Translations under genes and position numbers: made by a program | Notes under the pieces: generated by a model | The model's database searches: none | The model's input: the letters and a program-made list of their open reading frames with translations, nothing else | What the model was told of the DNA's origin: nothing | Assembly (NCBI GenBank): GCA_900554325.1 | Contig: USHA01000021.1 | Span: 1-26,928 of the forward strand | Length of the DNA stretch: 26,928 nucleotides | Source of the DNA: an uncultured Collinsella sp. | Lineage (GTDB): Bacteria; Actinomycetota; Coriobacteriia; Coriobacteriales; Coriobacteriaceae | Reading direction: 5' to 3' | Shown here: piece by piece, positions 8,790 to 15,507 of the stretch | Position numbering within the stretch: the stretch's first letter is position 1 | Layout of the letters: the number at the start of each line of letters is the position of its first letter

Positions 8790-9794
8790 CTAACGCAGCA
8801 TATGCGCGACCAGTTCGGTGCGCGTGCCGATGCCAAGCTTTGCATACACGTTGGACAGTCGATTTTTGACGGTGCCCGGCGATACTCCCATATGGCGTGC
8901 GATTTCGGCGTTGGTCCACCCACGACAGGCGAGCATGGCCATGGTGAATTCCGTGGTCGTTAGATCGTCGGCCACGTCCTCGCCCGAATCGGGGTTGTGG
9001 ATGCGCCGCCAACCGTAACTGAATCGATACGTAATCTCGATGATGCGCGCGAAGTCGTCAGGGAATCGCGTTTTTAGACACGCCTCGATAAGCCCCTGCA
9101 AAAGGCCGTGGTGTTCGCCAATGAGCTCGATAAGGCCGTCGGGACGCGCAATGTTCCAAGCAACTCCGAAGTGTGCCTTTGCGGCGTCGATGTCCTTGAG
9201 GCTCATGCATGCCATAGAAGCCGACAAGTGCAGGAATAGCTCCGAGATGGGATAGCTTCCCTGTTTCATGATCAGGGCGTTTTCTGCCATGCCCAGACTG
9301 CGGCCATATTCGCCGCGCAGGTACAGGGCGTGCGCCATCACGTAGCTGGCGAACAGGCGCAGGCCTTCGGGCAGATGCGCCGCAAGCGGATAAAACTCTT
9401 CGGCGGAATACGGGGAAGGCAAGTGCAGCAGGACGCTCGCGGCCGAGGCGAACAGGATATGCGTGGCGTGGACGGCGGGCGACTCCTCGTCGGTTGGCAT
9501 ATCGAGGATGCCAGCAAGGCACCGGCGGGCGTCGGGGATACGGTTGAGCGACAGGCTGGCATATCCGCAGATAAAGCATGCGGAATAGCGCAGTGCGGGA
9601 TCGGTGGCGTCAAGATAGGGGCGCGCCGTCTTGGCAGCGAGGGCGGCCTGTCCGCGAAAGTACAGAGCTTCTGCCGTGGCAATGGCGCGCGAATCGGGGT
9701 CGGAAATGCCTGCAACCGCAGCGTCAATCTGCCCCGGCACAAAGGCGGTGCACATCAACGGCATGGGAACGCATGGGTAGCCATCGCAGTCCAT
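8790..9794 (-). CDS. LuxR-type HTH transcriptional regulator
   Basis: A 334-residue cytosolic regulator. The C-terminal ~60 residues are a LuxR/FixJ helix-turn-helix: LTTTEFTMAMLACRGWTNAE, then IARHMGVSPGTVKNRLSNVY and KLGIGTRTELVAHML. The N-terminal ~270 residues are Ala/Leu-rich helical pairs (YFRGQAALAAKTARPYLDA, ALYLRGEYGRSLGMAENAL) resembling TPR-like sensor regions of large LuxR regulators. No phosphoacceptor receiver domain or membrane segment is seen. The start ATG at 9794 follows GGGAG with 8-nt spacing; the frame continues upstream to 9950 without support. It lies 156 nt upstream of the giant surface-protein gene on the same strand. In Coriobacteriia such regulators often sit next to their targets, so control of the surface protein is a reasonable inference. 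The ligand is unknown. Confidence 0.88.
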   Translation of the reverse strand: MDCDGYPCVPMPLMCTAFVPGQIDAAVAGISDPDSRAIATAEALYFRGQAALAAKTARPYLDATDPALRYSACFICGYASLSLNRIPDARRCLAGILDMPTDEESPAVHATHILFASAASVLLHLPSPYSAEEFYPLAAHLPEGLRLFASYVMAHALYLRGEYGRSLGMAENALIMKQGSYPISELFLHLSASMACMSLKDIDAAKAHFGVAWNIARPDGLIELIGEHHGLLQGLIEACLKTRFPDDFARIIEITYRFSYGWRRIHNPDSGEDVADDLTTTEFTMAMLACRGWTNAEIARHMGVSPGTVKNRLSNVYAKLGIGTRTELVAHMLR

Positions 9795-10068
9795 CTTCCA
9801 TCTCCCAACAGCTGGCAACACTAGCAGCAATTGTACTCTTGTTGCTCGGGACTGGAATTTGTGGGTATCGCCTACGATTATGCCGAACGTATAAAGGAAG
9901 ACTAGCGGCTCTCTTGAACCCGAGGTCGAAGGGGGTGTTGTACAAGGCATATGGGGCCGAGTGGAAGTGGATCAAAAGAGCGTTACTTGACGTTTCATGC
10001 ATAATGCCAACCGTCCCGCGACATCACGTTCGCAGCGCGCAGGGGCCGGAGAACCTTCGCGATGAGAG
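9795..10068. other. Divergent intergenic region between LuxR and PadR genes
   Basis: About 270 nt without a credible gene. It must hold the leftward promoter of the LuxR gene, but I could not pick out a convincing -35/-10 pair. Base composition is more AT-rich than the neighbouring PadR operon. Confidence 0.4.
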
Positions 10069-10097
10069 TTGACGTCTAATACCTTGCATCGTATAGT
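10069..10097 (+). promoter_or_regulatory. Sigma-70 type promoter of the PadR operon
   Basis: TTGACG at 10069-10074 and TATAGT at 10092-10097 are separated by exactly 17 nt, matching the housekeeping sigma consensus at 5/6 and 5/6 positions. It lies 38 nt upstream of the PadR start and is overlapped by the candidate operator. Confidence 0.8.
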
Positions 10098-10114
10098 GTG
10101 TATAGCACAGTATA
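10092..10114. promoter_or_regulatory. Candidate PadR operator
   Basis: TATAGTGTG (10092-10100) and CACAGTATA (10106-10114) form an inverted repeat with one mismatched pair around a 5-nt centre. It covers the -10 box and probable transcription start. PadR proteins commonly repress their own operon from such dyads, so autoregulation is inferred. Confidence 0.7.
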
Positions 10115-10134
10115 TGACGAGAGGAGGTGTGCGG

Positions 10135-10452
10135 ATGGAGGCACAGATGAAGCGCGGCTTCCTGGAGGCCTGCGTGCTCGCGGCCGTCTCCGGCGAGGAG
10201 TCCTACGGCTACCAGATCGTGAAGGACGTACCGGCGAGCATGGGGCTCACGGAGTCGACGCTCTACCCGCTGCTCAAGCGCCTGGAGAAGGCCGGGTGCA
10301 TCACGGCGCGCTCCGCCGAGCACAACGGGCGGCTGCGCCGGTACTACCGCATCACGGACGACGGGCGAGCGCGCATCGAGGAGTTCCTGGCCGAGTGGCC
10401 GTCCGTACGGGAGATTTACGCATACGTTGAGGGGGCGCACCATGACGCGTGA
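10135..10452 (+). CDS. PadR family transcriptional regulator
   Basis: A 105-residue winged-helix repressor. The core MKRGFLEACVLAAVSGEESY, GYQIVKDV, ESTLYPLLKRLEKAGCI and GRLRRYYRITDDGRARIEEF is the canonical PadR domain (helix-turn-helix plus wing); the short C-terminal helix is typical of the small PadR subfamily. The start was set at 10135, 5 nt after GAGGAGGTG (10121-10129); the frame extends upstream to 10069 but would overlap the promoter. Its last 11 nt overlap the next gene, so the two are translationally coupled. Known PadR-DUF1700 pairs respond to envelope or antimicrobial stress. The gene is markedly richer in G/C at third codon positions than genes at either side. Confidence 0.93.
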   Translation: MEAQMKRGFLEACVLAAVSGEESYGYQIVKDVPASMGLTESTLYPLLKRLEKAGCITARSAEHNGRLRRYYRITDDGRARIEEFLAEWPSVREIYAYVEGAHHDA

Positions 10453-11065
10453 TGAGTTTCTGGGCCGGTTGAGCGAGCTGCTCGCCTGCCTGCCGGCCGA
10501 GCAGGTGGAGGAGACCAAGGCGTTCTATGCGGAGGCCATCGCCGATCGCATGGAGGACGGTATGAGCGAGGAGGAGGCCGTGGCCGCCATGGGCACGCCC
10601 GGCGAGGTGGCGGAGGTCACGCTCGACGACCTGCCCGCCGTGCCGCGCGCGATCGCGAGGACGCGCCAGCGCAGCACCGCGCTGCTGTGGGTGCTGACCA
10701 TCGTGGGCTCCCCGGTGTGGGTGCCGCTGCTCGCCGCCTTCGCCGCCGTGGTCGTCACGGTCTATATCTGCATCTGGGTGCTGGCGCTCTGCGTGTGGAT
10801 CGTCGCGGCGGCACTCGGGGGCGTGGGCGTAGTTGAGCTCCTGTTTGCCGTAAGCGGCGTCACCATCGGCCACTTCCCGTACGCCCTCGCCTCGGCGGGC
10901 GTGGGGCTCGGCCTCGTCGGCGTGGCGCTCTTCGTTGGTGCTGGCGCTTGGGCCGCCTCAAAACAAATTGCGCGCCTCTCGGCGCTCTGGGCGAGGAAGG
11001 CCGCCTCGCCCTTCTGGAAGGGTAAGAGCGAGAAGGGCGGCGCTGCCGCGCATCTCGCGGCGTAG
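10442..11065 (+). CDS. DUF1700 (HAAS-type) membrane protein
   Basis: A 207-residue protein of the DUF1700 family, the standard partner of small PadR regulators. Residues 1-55 (MTRDEFLGRLSELLACLP, FYAEAIADRMEDGMSEEEAV, AAMGTPGEVA) form the cytosolic helical HAAS domain. Three hydrophobic stretches follow: about residues 80-115, 117-140 and 145-175. A basic cytosolic tail (WARKAASPFWKGKSEKGG) ends the protein. The ATG at 10442 overlaps the PadR stop by 11 nt. Its biochemical role is unknown; family context suggests a membrane sensor or modulator that sequesters or signals to PadR. Like PadR it is very GC-rich. Confidence 0.9.
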   Translation: MTRDEFLGRLSELLACLPAEQVEETKAFYAEAIADRMEDGMSEEEAVAAMGTPGEVAEVTLDDLPAVPRAIARTRQRSTALLWVLTIVGSPVWVPLLAAFAAVVVTVYICIWVLALCVWIVAAALGGVGVVELLFAVSGVTIGHFPYALASAGVGLGLVGVALFVGAGAWAASKQIARLSALWARKAASPFWKGKSEKGGAAAHLAA

Positions 11066-11080
11066 AAAGGAGTGAGTACC

Positions 11081-11335
11081 ATGACCAGCGCGAAGAAGAT
11101 CTACCTCGCCGTGGCGGGCGGGCTCGTTGCCGCGGGTGTTGTCCTCGCGGGCATTGGCTTTATCGCTTCGGGCTTCGACCCGGCCGTGTTCACAACCCAA
11201 ATCGACACGCGCGACAGCACCATCGTGCTCGGCGGCGTCGAGGTGGACGACCCGATGGGCCTCCCCCTCATCGAGCAGCTCGCCAATCTGGGCGAGATCG
11301 ACACCTCCGGCGTCGCGGATCCCGCCGCGCCCTAG
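11081..11335 (+). CDS. Small single-pass membrane protein, third gene of the PadR operon
   Basis: An 84-residue protein with a Lys-rich N-terminus, one transmembrane segment (about residues 6-31, LAVAGGLVAAGVVLAGIGFI) and a short exported acidic domain (FTTQIDTRDSTIVLGGVEVD). AAAGGAG at 11066-11072 lies 8 nt before the ATG at 11081, 15 nt after the DUF1700 stop. The N-terminal layout matches the start of DUF4097-type adhesin-like proteins that usually occupy this operon slot, but here the beta-helical DUF4097 body is missing. It is either a shortened homolog or a genuine mini-form; the clean stop and absence of continuing homology in other frames do not settle this. Confidence 0.75.
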   Translation: MTSAKKIYLAVAGGLVAAGVVLAGIGFIASGFDPAVFTTQIDTRDSTIVLGGVEVDDPMGLPLIEQLANLGEIDTSGVADPAAP

Positions 11336-11496
11336 GCGCAGCGAGCCCGGGCGCTCTGCCCGCCAAGCTGCGTAAGCCGGCGAAACCCGAACCTCAACCT
11401 CTACGCAACTGGCCCCAAGCCTGCGCCGATTCGCTCTCAGCGCCGCGCGGGGGCCCGTGACGCATGCCCAAAAAGGTATGAGGAGAAAGGAGCGCG

Positions 11497-11592
11497 ATGA
11501 CGACAACCACGCCCTTCCGCCTTCACGGGGCCACGCAGGACCGGAAGCGACTGGGCCGTGCGGTGGGGCTGTGCTTGGATTGGCTACACTGA
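11497..11592 (+). pseudogene. Stub ORF at the end of the PadR operon, possible truncated gene
   Basis: A 31-codon ORF (MTTTTPFRLHGATQDRKRLG onward) directly follows an excellent ribosome-binding site, GAGAAAGGAG, 4 nt before its ATG. It is same-strand with the PadR operon and GC-rich like it. The RBS quality and abrupt stop suggest the first codons of a larger fourth gene whose remainder was lost at the junction with the decayed region that follows. The DRKRLG segment is loosely like the start of PspC domains, but this is too short to name. Confidence 0.4.
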
Positions 11593-11748
11593 TATGGACA
11601 GTTCCGTGAGGGGCGCGAGAGACGGGACTCTGGGGAGATCTTCGAGGAGGAGTGTCTCGACTGGAAGCGCGGGTTCAGTGGAGCAGGAACCTAATCTCTG
11701 TCTCTCCTGCTTTTTTGATTTGTTGAGAAGCCGGCATTTGGGGGCATT
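11593..11748. other. Non-coding junction upstream of the 227-aa ORF
   Basis: No convincing coding signal. It runs from the GC-rich PadR operon end into more AT-rich sequence and holds the hairpin at 11682-11716. It likely marks a recombination or deletion boundary. Confidence 0.4.
11682..11716 (+). terminator. Terminator-like hairpin before the 227-aa ORF
   Basis: AGCAGGA at 11682-11688 pairs with TCCTGCT at 11705-11711 over a 16-nt loop, followed directly by a run of six T. It may end the PadR operon or attenuate transcription of the next ORF, whose start lies 32 nt further on. Confidence 0.55.
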
Positions 11749-12432
11749 TTGGATAGCGAACAGTTCAAACAAGAAGCCGAGAAAATAGAACAAAGCCTGA
11801 GTGCCTTGAGAGTCGCCGAGCGCAATGCAGCGATTCCCTTCATGAACGGCGACTTTACCCAATGGGATCTATATCTGGCATCCTCCTCTGAGTATGCGAT
11901 GAGACTGATAGACGGATTCATCTCCATGCTCGAGTCGAGGAATCTTGTTTGCGTCGCCCAGCTTCTCCGCGCACAGGTTGGAGTCTGCCTGCGGACATTC
12001 GCATTATTCGCCGCCGAAGACCAGGATGACTTTCTCAAGCAGGTGTTTCAAGGTGTGCCTGTGAACAAGCTGAAAGATTTCTCGGGTGAGAAGATGTCCG
12101 ATGGAAGACTTCAAGACTTACTCGAGAAGTTCGATCCAAAGGTAAAAGATGTATACAAGGTGACGTCTGGATTCGTCCACTTCTCCATTGATATTCTGCC
12201 GAGCATGGGTGTGCCTGGGGAGGGCTATGAGGTCGAGTTTAATTTTGGAGCCGAGCCCAACGAGAGAAACAATGCGCCTCTCGTGGAATGCGGCAAGGCG
12301 TTCTGCCACTATGTCGACCTGCATCTCCAGATGCTCCATAAGGTGATTGCTTCGGATGAATGGTATGCCGATCGATTCCGTATCGATTCCGATGGTCCTG
12401 CAGACGAGGCCTCGAAAAGCGAGAAGGTGTAG
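11749..12432 (+). CDS. Hypothetical 227-residue cytosolic protein
   Basis: I do not recognise this protein. It is soluble, acidic and mostly helical: an N-terminal coiled-coil-like stretch (EQFKQEAEKIEQSLSALRVA), a central hydrophobic helical block (YAMRLIDGFISMLESRN, AQLLRAQVGVCLRTF) and a C-terminal region with FVHFSIDILP and YVDLHLQMLHKVIA. The R..VGVCLR/HF arrangement is loosely reminiscent of DUF5677-like proteins, but I cannot confirm it. The start is a TTG at 11749 with only GGGGG upstream; the next in-frame Met is at 11842, so the start is uncertain. The gene is more AT-rich than the PadR operon and is surrounded by gene remnants, suggesting horizontal arrival. It ends 90 nt before a decayed ATPase on the other strand. 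Confidence 0.6.
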   Translation: MDSEQFKQEAEKIEQSLSALRVAERNAAIPFMNGDFTQWDLYLASSSEYAMRLIDGFISMLESRNLVCVAQLLRAQVGVCLRTFALFAAEDQDDFLKQVFQGVPVNKLKDFSGEKMSDGRLQDLLEKFDPKVKDVYKVTSGFVHFSIDILPSMGVPGEGYEVEFNFGAEPNERNNAPLVECGKAFCHYVDLHLQMLHKVIASDEWYADRFRIDSDGPADEASKSEKV

Positions 12433-12521
12433 GTCGAACGCATTGACGCTGCCTTGACAGCATCCCGATATGATAACGAATGGGAGGTTCCCTGCGAAAT
12501 GTGCGCCTCTGTATATTCTCG

Positions 12522-12961
12522 CTAGGACGCCCTCGACCGATAAGGCATCGTTGAGTTCAATTTGAGTTCAGCTCGGGTGCCTGAAAATCGCCCAACTCTG
12601 ATAAAAGGGGAGACGACGGTACACCACGTAGACGAGAGGCTATGGAAGTGCACGATTTGATTATATTGGCGCGCTAAACCGCCCCGCTGCCCAACTTGAA
12701 CTCCGCTCACGCGTGTATGGGGCTGCGAGAGGTAACGGCCTGCGGCCTCCTTTGTGTGCTCGATGATATCTTCGAGCATGCCGGGCATGGCGGAGACATT
12801 CGCTGCAATCCAGCCGTGTTCAAGCGCCGTTTCGGATAGGAGCGAGAGGGGGCTGTCTTGCCCGTTTCCCTTGCACCCGTAAAGATGGTTGACAGTTTGG
12901 GGTCTCCCGGGTCTTTAGCTTTTACCGCGCTAGATGCCTCATGGAAACTGTTGGACTTTAA
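12522..12961 (-). pseudogene. Frameshifted AAA-type ATPase remnant
   Basis: On the minus strand one frame reads KAKDPGDPKLSTIFTGARET, then GKTAP, with a P-loop GARETGKT. After a run of five C (five G at 12848-12852 on the plus strand) the homology continues in another frame as LSLLSETALEHGWIAANVSA and MPGMLEDIIEHTKEAAGRYL. This matches the archaeal-type ATPase family whose members read TGARGxGKT, then LL..E.A...GW. One missing C accounts for the shift. Residues after ~12700 degrade and stop at 12522, and the gene's N-terminus and C-terminal domain are absent. It abuts the ureohydrolase remnant. The frameshift could also be an assembly error or a phase-variable tract, but truncation at both ends argues for decay. 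Confidence 0.65.
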
Positions 12962-13458
12962 TCAGACAGACCCAGCATGTCGTTTTCCTCCATGAGGACA
13001 TCGGCTAAAACCGCAACACCTATGCTTGTTTAAGCAAACCTCCTGATAGTCGTGGAGCTGCTGTAGCCCGACATGCAGGACATCGCTCGGCTTAAACACC
13101 GGATGCCGCATCCGCGAAACGAGTTGCGGTGCACCCTGTTCCAAAAGGCTGCCAAGTACCATGGCGTGAGCGTTGGGGTAGCCATCATTCAGCGTGGATA
13201 CATCCGGATGCGCATAGATCCAGACGATTCCAACGTTCTCGTATTTCCCGTGCAGGTAATCGAAGAGGGCAGGCGACACCATACAGTTGCCGCCGACGGT
13301 CACGACTCTGTCGGGGTTTTCTGCCGCAAGCTTCCTCTGCGCATCCTGAATCCCCGCCAGGACTTCGTCCTCGGCATAGATGCGAACTCTCTCCCATTTC
13401 TCATGTCCAAGTTTTGGGACGCGTTTCACAATGTCGAGTGGGATTCCTGGACAGTCGG
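12958..13458 (-). pseudogene. Ureohydrolase (arginase/agmatinase family) remnant
   Basis: The frame reads SDCPGIPLDIVKRVPKLGHE, VVTVGGNCMVSPALFDYLHG, VGIVWIYAHPDVSTLNDGYP, NAHAMVLGSLLEQGAP, which follows arginase-family segments GGDC/H..S, DAHxD and N.HGM. Only the middle of the ~300-residue fold is present. Family Mn ligands are altered: the Asp of DAHPD is Tyr here, and GGD is GGN. Near 13020 the good reading moves frame, from LNKHRCCGF to GVAVLADVLMEENDMLGLSD, indicating a frameshift, then a stop at 12958. A GTG at 13429 would give a 155-residue ORF, but it starts inside the domain. The right end abuts the histidine-kinase stop. Confidence 0.72.
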
Positions 13459-13459
13459 A

Positions 13460-14599
13460 TCACGTGGTGGCCCCCTTTGAGAGGGTCACGAGCATCACGG
13501 TCCCGTTCTCGGAACTTTCTTCGACCTCTACCGTGCCACCGTGAAGCGCTGCAATCTCCCAAACGAGCGCTAGTCCGAGTCCTGCGCCGCCGTATGCCCT
13601 GCTGCGGGATTTATCCAGGCGAAAGAACGGTTGGAAGATGCTCTCACGGTACTGCTTGGGTATTCCCGGGCCCTGGTCCTCGACTCGCAGGAGCACGTGG
13701 CTGTCGCTGTCGCTGATGGAGACATTGACAGTCGAGCCGGAGCGACTGTAACGGATGGCGTTTTCGGCCAGGTTGAACAGCAACCGATAGAGGAGCGTGT
13801 CGCTCCCGATTACTAAAGCGTCTCCAGCACAGTTGAGGGCTATGCTCCTATTTTCGGCAAGTGGCGCAAGGTCAGTGAGGACCTCTTCGGACAAGGGACC
13901 GAGTTCAACATCGTCCTCGCAAGGAACGCTGCGGAGCTCACTCATCTCAAGCAATACCTTGGTCATTCGAGACATGCGCTCGGTTTGTTCTTGTAGCAGG
14001 CCGAGCAGCTCGGCTGTTTCGGGTTGCAAACCGGAGTGCTCGGAGATGAATAGTTCAATCTGTGCTTGCATAAGGGCGAGCGGGGTGCGCAGCTCGTGTG
14101 CGGCGTTGCCGGTAAACTGACGCTGTGCAGAGAATCCTTCGCCAAGACGGGCGATCATGTCGTTGAAAGAGGCGCTGCATCGTTGTAGCTCGGTGGGCAC
14201 ATCTTCACTGAGTCTGATTTCGCTTAGGTTGTCAGGCTGCACGCGCTCTACCTGGGCGGCGAAATCCCGTAGCGGTTTGAGTGCACGGCCGCTCACAAAG
14301 TATGCCAGCACGCCGCCAAGGAGTGTGACTCCAGCCGTGATGTACCAGGCTGTCGTGCCAAAAGACTCCTGTGCGTCGTTTACGACGATCGTGACCCTGT
14401 CATCGGGGACCGCTTTCGTCGGGTCGAACACCTGGGGCGAATCTTCGCCGGTTGCGTTAAAGGCCGAGATGTTACTGCCGATGGCATCCATGTAGCGCAT
14501 GCCCGTATAGCCGACCAGGCAGTTCGTCAGCACGCACGCCGCACACGTGAGCAGTGCCGTCATAATCGTTATGCGCCATTGCAGCGAAAGCCTTTTCAT
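13460..14599 (-). CDS. Membrane sensor histidine kinase
   Basis: A 379-residue two-component kinase. It has a first transmembrane segment at about residues 9-31, a short extracytoplasmic loop of ~50 residues (GSNISAFNATGEDSPQVFDP and following), a second segment at ~84-103, then a HAMP-like linker. The H-box AAHELRTPLALM carries the phosphoacceptor His168. The N-box NLAENAIRYS and G-boxes EDQGPGIP and GGAGLGLALV complete a full HATPase_c. It starts ATG at 14599, overlapping the response-regulator stop as ATGA, so the two are translationally coupled. The sensing loop lacks a recognisable ligand fold; the divergent redox operon suggests a redox or envelope signal, which is inference only. Confidence 0.93.
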   Translation of the reverse strand: MKRLSLQWRITIMTALLTCAACVLTNCLVGYTGMRYMDAIGSNISAFNATGEDSPQVFDPTKAVPDDRVTIVVNDAQESFGTTAWYITAGVTLLGGVLAYFVSGRALKPLRDFAAQVERVQPDNLSEIRLSEDVPTELQRCSASFNDMIARLGEGFSAQRQFTGNAAHELRTPLALMQAQIELFISEHSGLQPETAELLGLLQEQTERMSRMTKVLLEMSELRSVPCEDDVELGPLSEEVLTDLAPLAENRSIALNCAGDALVIGSDTLLYRLLFNLAENAIRYSRSGSTVNVSISDSDSHVLLRVEDQGPGIPKQYRESIFQPFFRLDKSRSRAYGGAGLGLALVWEIAALHGGTVEVEESSENGTVMLVTLSKGATT

Positions 14600-15270
14600 T
14601 CGCTATCCTCCATAACGTAGCCCTCTCCAATCCGATTGCGAATCGGGTCGTATCCCAAAGCGCTGCGTAGCTTTTTGCGGAGTGACGAGATATGAACGCG
14701 GGTTGCGTTGCTAAAGCTGTTTACGCTGCTATCCCAAACGTGCTCGATAAGCTCCTCTTGACTTACCGGACGCCCCTGATTAAGCATCAGGTATTCCAAG
14801 ATTCCCGTTTCCTTGCGCGTAAGAGATAAAGCCTCGCTGTCCACGGAAGCGATGCGCGCCTTGGTGTCAAAGCTGAGCTTTCCGCAGGTTAAAACTACGT
14901 CGCTTTGTGTAAAGCGTCTTAGGGTAAGGCTGCGAATCCTTGCCGCAAGCTCGTCCAGATGAAACGGCTTGGTGAGGTAATCGTTGGCGCCGGTATCGAG
15001 TCCGGCGACTTTATCTGATACTTCGCCACGTGCGGACAGAATCAGTACCTTAGTCTCGCAGTCAGTTTTCCTAAGTTCCCTGAGTACGGTCATGCCGTCG
15101 ATGCGGGGAAGGTTGAGGTCGAGTACCACGAGGTCGAAGGCCTCAACGTCCAGTAGGTCGAGCGCCTCCTGTCCGTCGTGACAGCAGTCGACACTGTACG
15201 CCAAGTTCCGCAGGCTGCGCGCGATTGCGTCGCACAGCGCCCGCTCGTCCTCGACGATCAAAATACGCAT
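14596..15270 (-). CDS. OmpR/PhoB-family response regulator
   Basis: A 224-residue regulator. The receiver has the acidic pair E7-D8 in IVEDE, phosphoacceptor D51 in VVLDLNLP, S79 in the switch position and K101 in LTKPF. The C-terminal winged helix (LSLTRKETGILEYLMLNQGR, NATRVHISSLRKKLRSALG, IRNRIGEGYVM) binds DNA. The start ATG at 15270 has AAGGAG 7-8 nt upstream; an upstream in-frame ATG at 15288 would lie before the RBS. It is first in its operon, with the kinase coupled downstream. Only 90 nt separate it from the divergent CxxC gene, so both operons probably share a regulatory region. Confidence 0.94.
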   Translation of the reverse strand: MRILIVEDERALCDAIARSLRNLAYSVDCCHDGQEALDLLDVEAFDLVVLDLNLPRIDGMTVLRELRKTDCETKVLILSARGEVSDKVAGLDTGANDYLTKPFHLDELAARIRSLTLRRFTQSDVVLTCGKLSFDTKARIASVDSEALSLTRKETGILEYLMLNQGRPVSQEELIEHVWDSSVNSFSNATRVHISSLRKKLRSALGYDPIRNRIGEGYVMEDSE

Positions 15271-15360
15271 AACAGTCTCCTTGCACATTTCAAATCGCGC
15301 TTAACACGGATTTTATAGCCGATATGGTCCAATGGTCGCGTAACGAAAGGAGTGGTCAGG

Positions 15361-15507
15361 TTGTTCAAAGCGGTAAAACCCGTGGTACAGGTCGCTTTGT
15401 TGATCGTCGGAATCACCATGGTGTGCTTTGGCGTTATGCGTGGCGAGGCAGATGCCGTGCTGGCCAAAGCGATTAGGCTGTGCTTGGAGTGTATCGGAAT
15501 TGGATAA
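15361..15507 (+). CDS. Small CD1871A-family CxxC membrane protein
   Basis: A 48-residue single-pass protein starting with TTG at 15361, 8 nt after AAAGGAG (15346-15352). It has a transmembrane stretch VAQVALLIVGITMVCFGVM-like (residues ~8-25), then RGEADAVLAKAIRLC and the terminal CLECIGIG with a CxxC pair. This pattern is the CD1871A family, which I know as a small partner encoded directly upstream of 4Fe-4S membrane proteins. The two Cys may bind a metal or act in thiol exchange. Its stop overlaps the start of the next gene. It is easily missed because of its size and TTG start. Confidence 0.85.
   Translation: MFKAVKPVVQVALLIVGITMVCFGVMRGEADAVLAKAIRLCLECIGIG

Noticed and set aside
11593..11716. 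T-box or other riboswitch leader before the 227-aa ORF
   Set aside because: A terminator-like stem is present, but no T-box core or known aptamer motif could be found.
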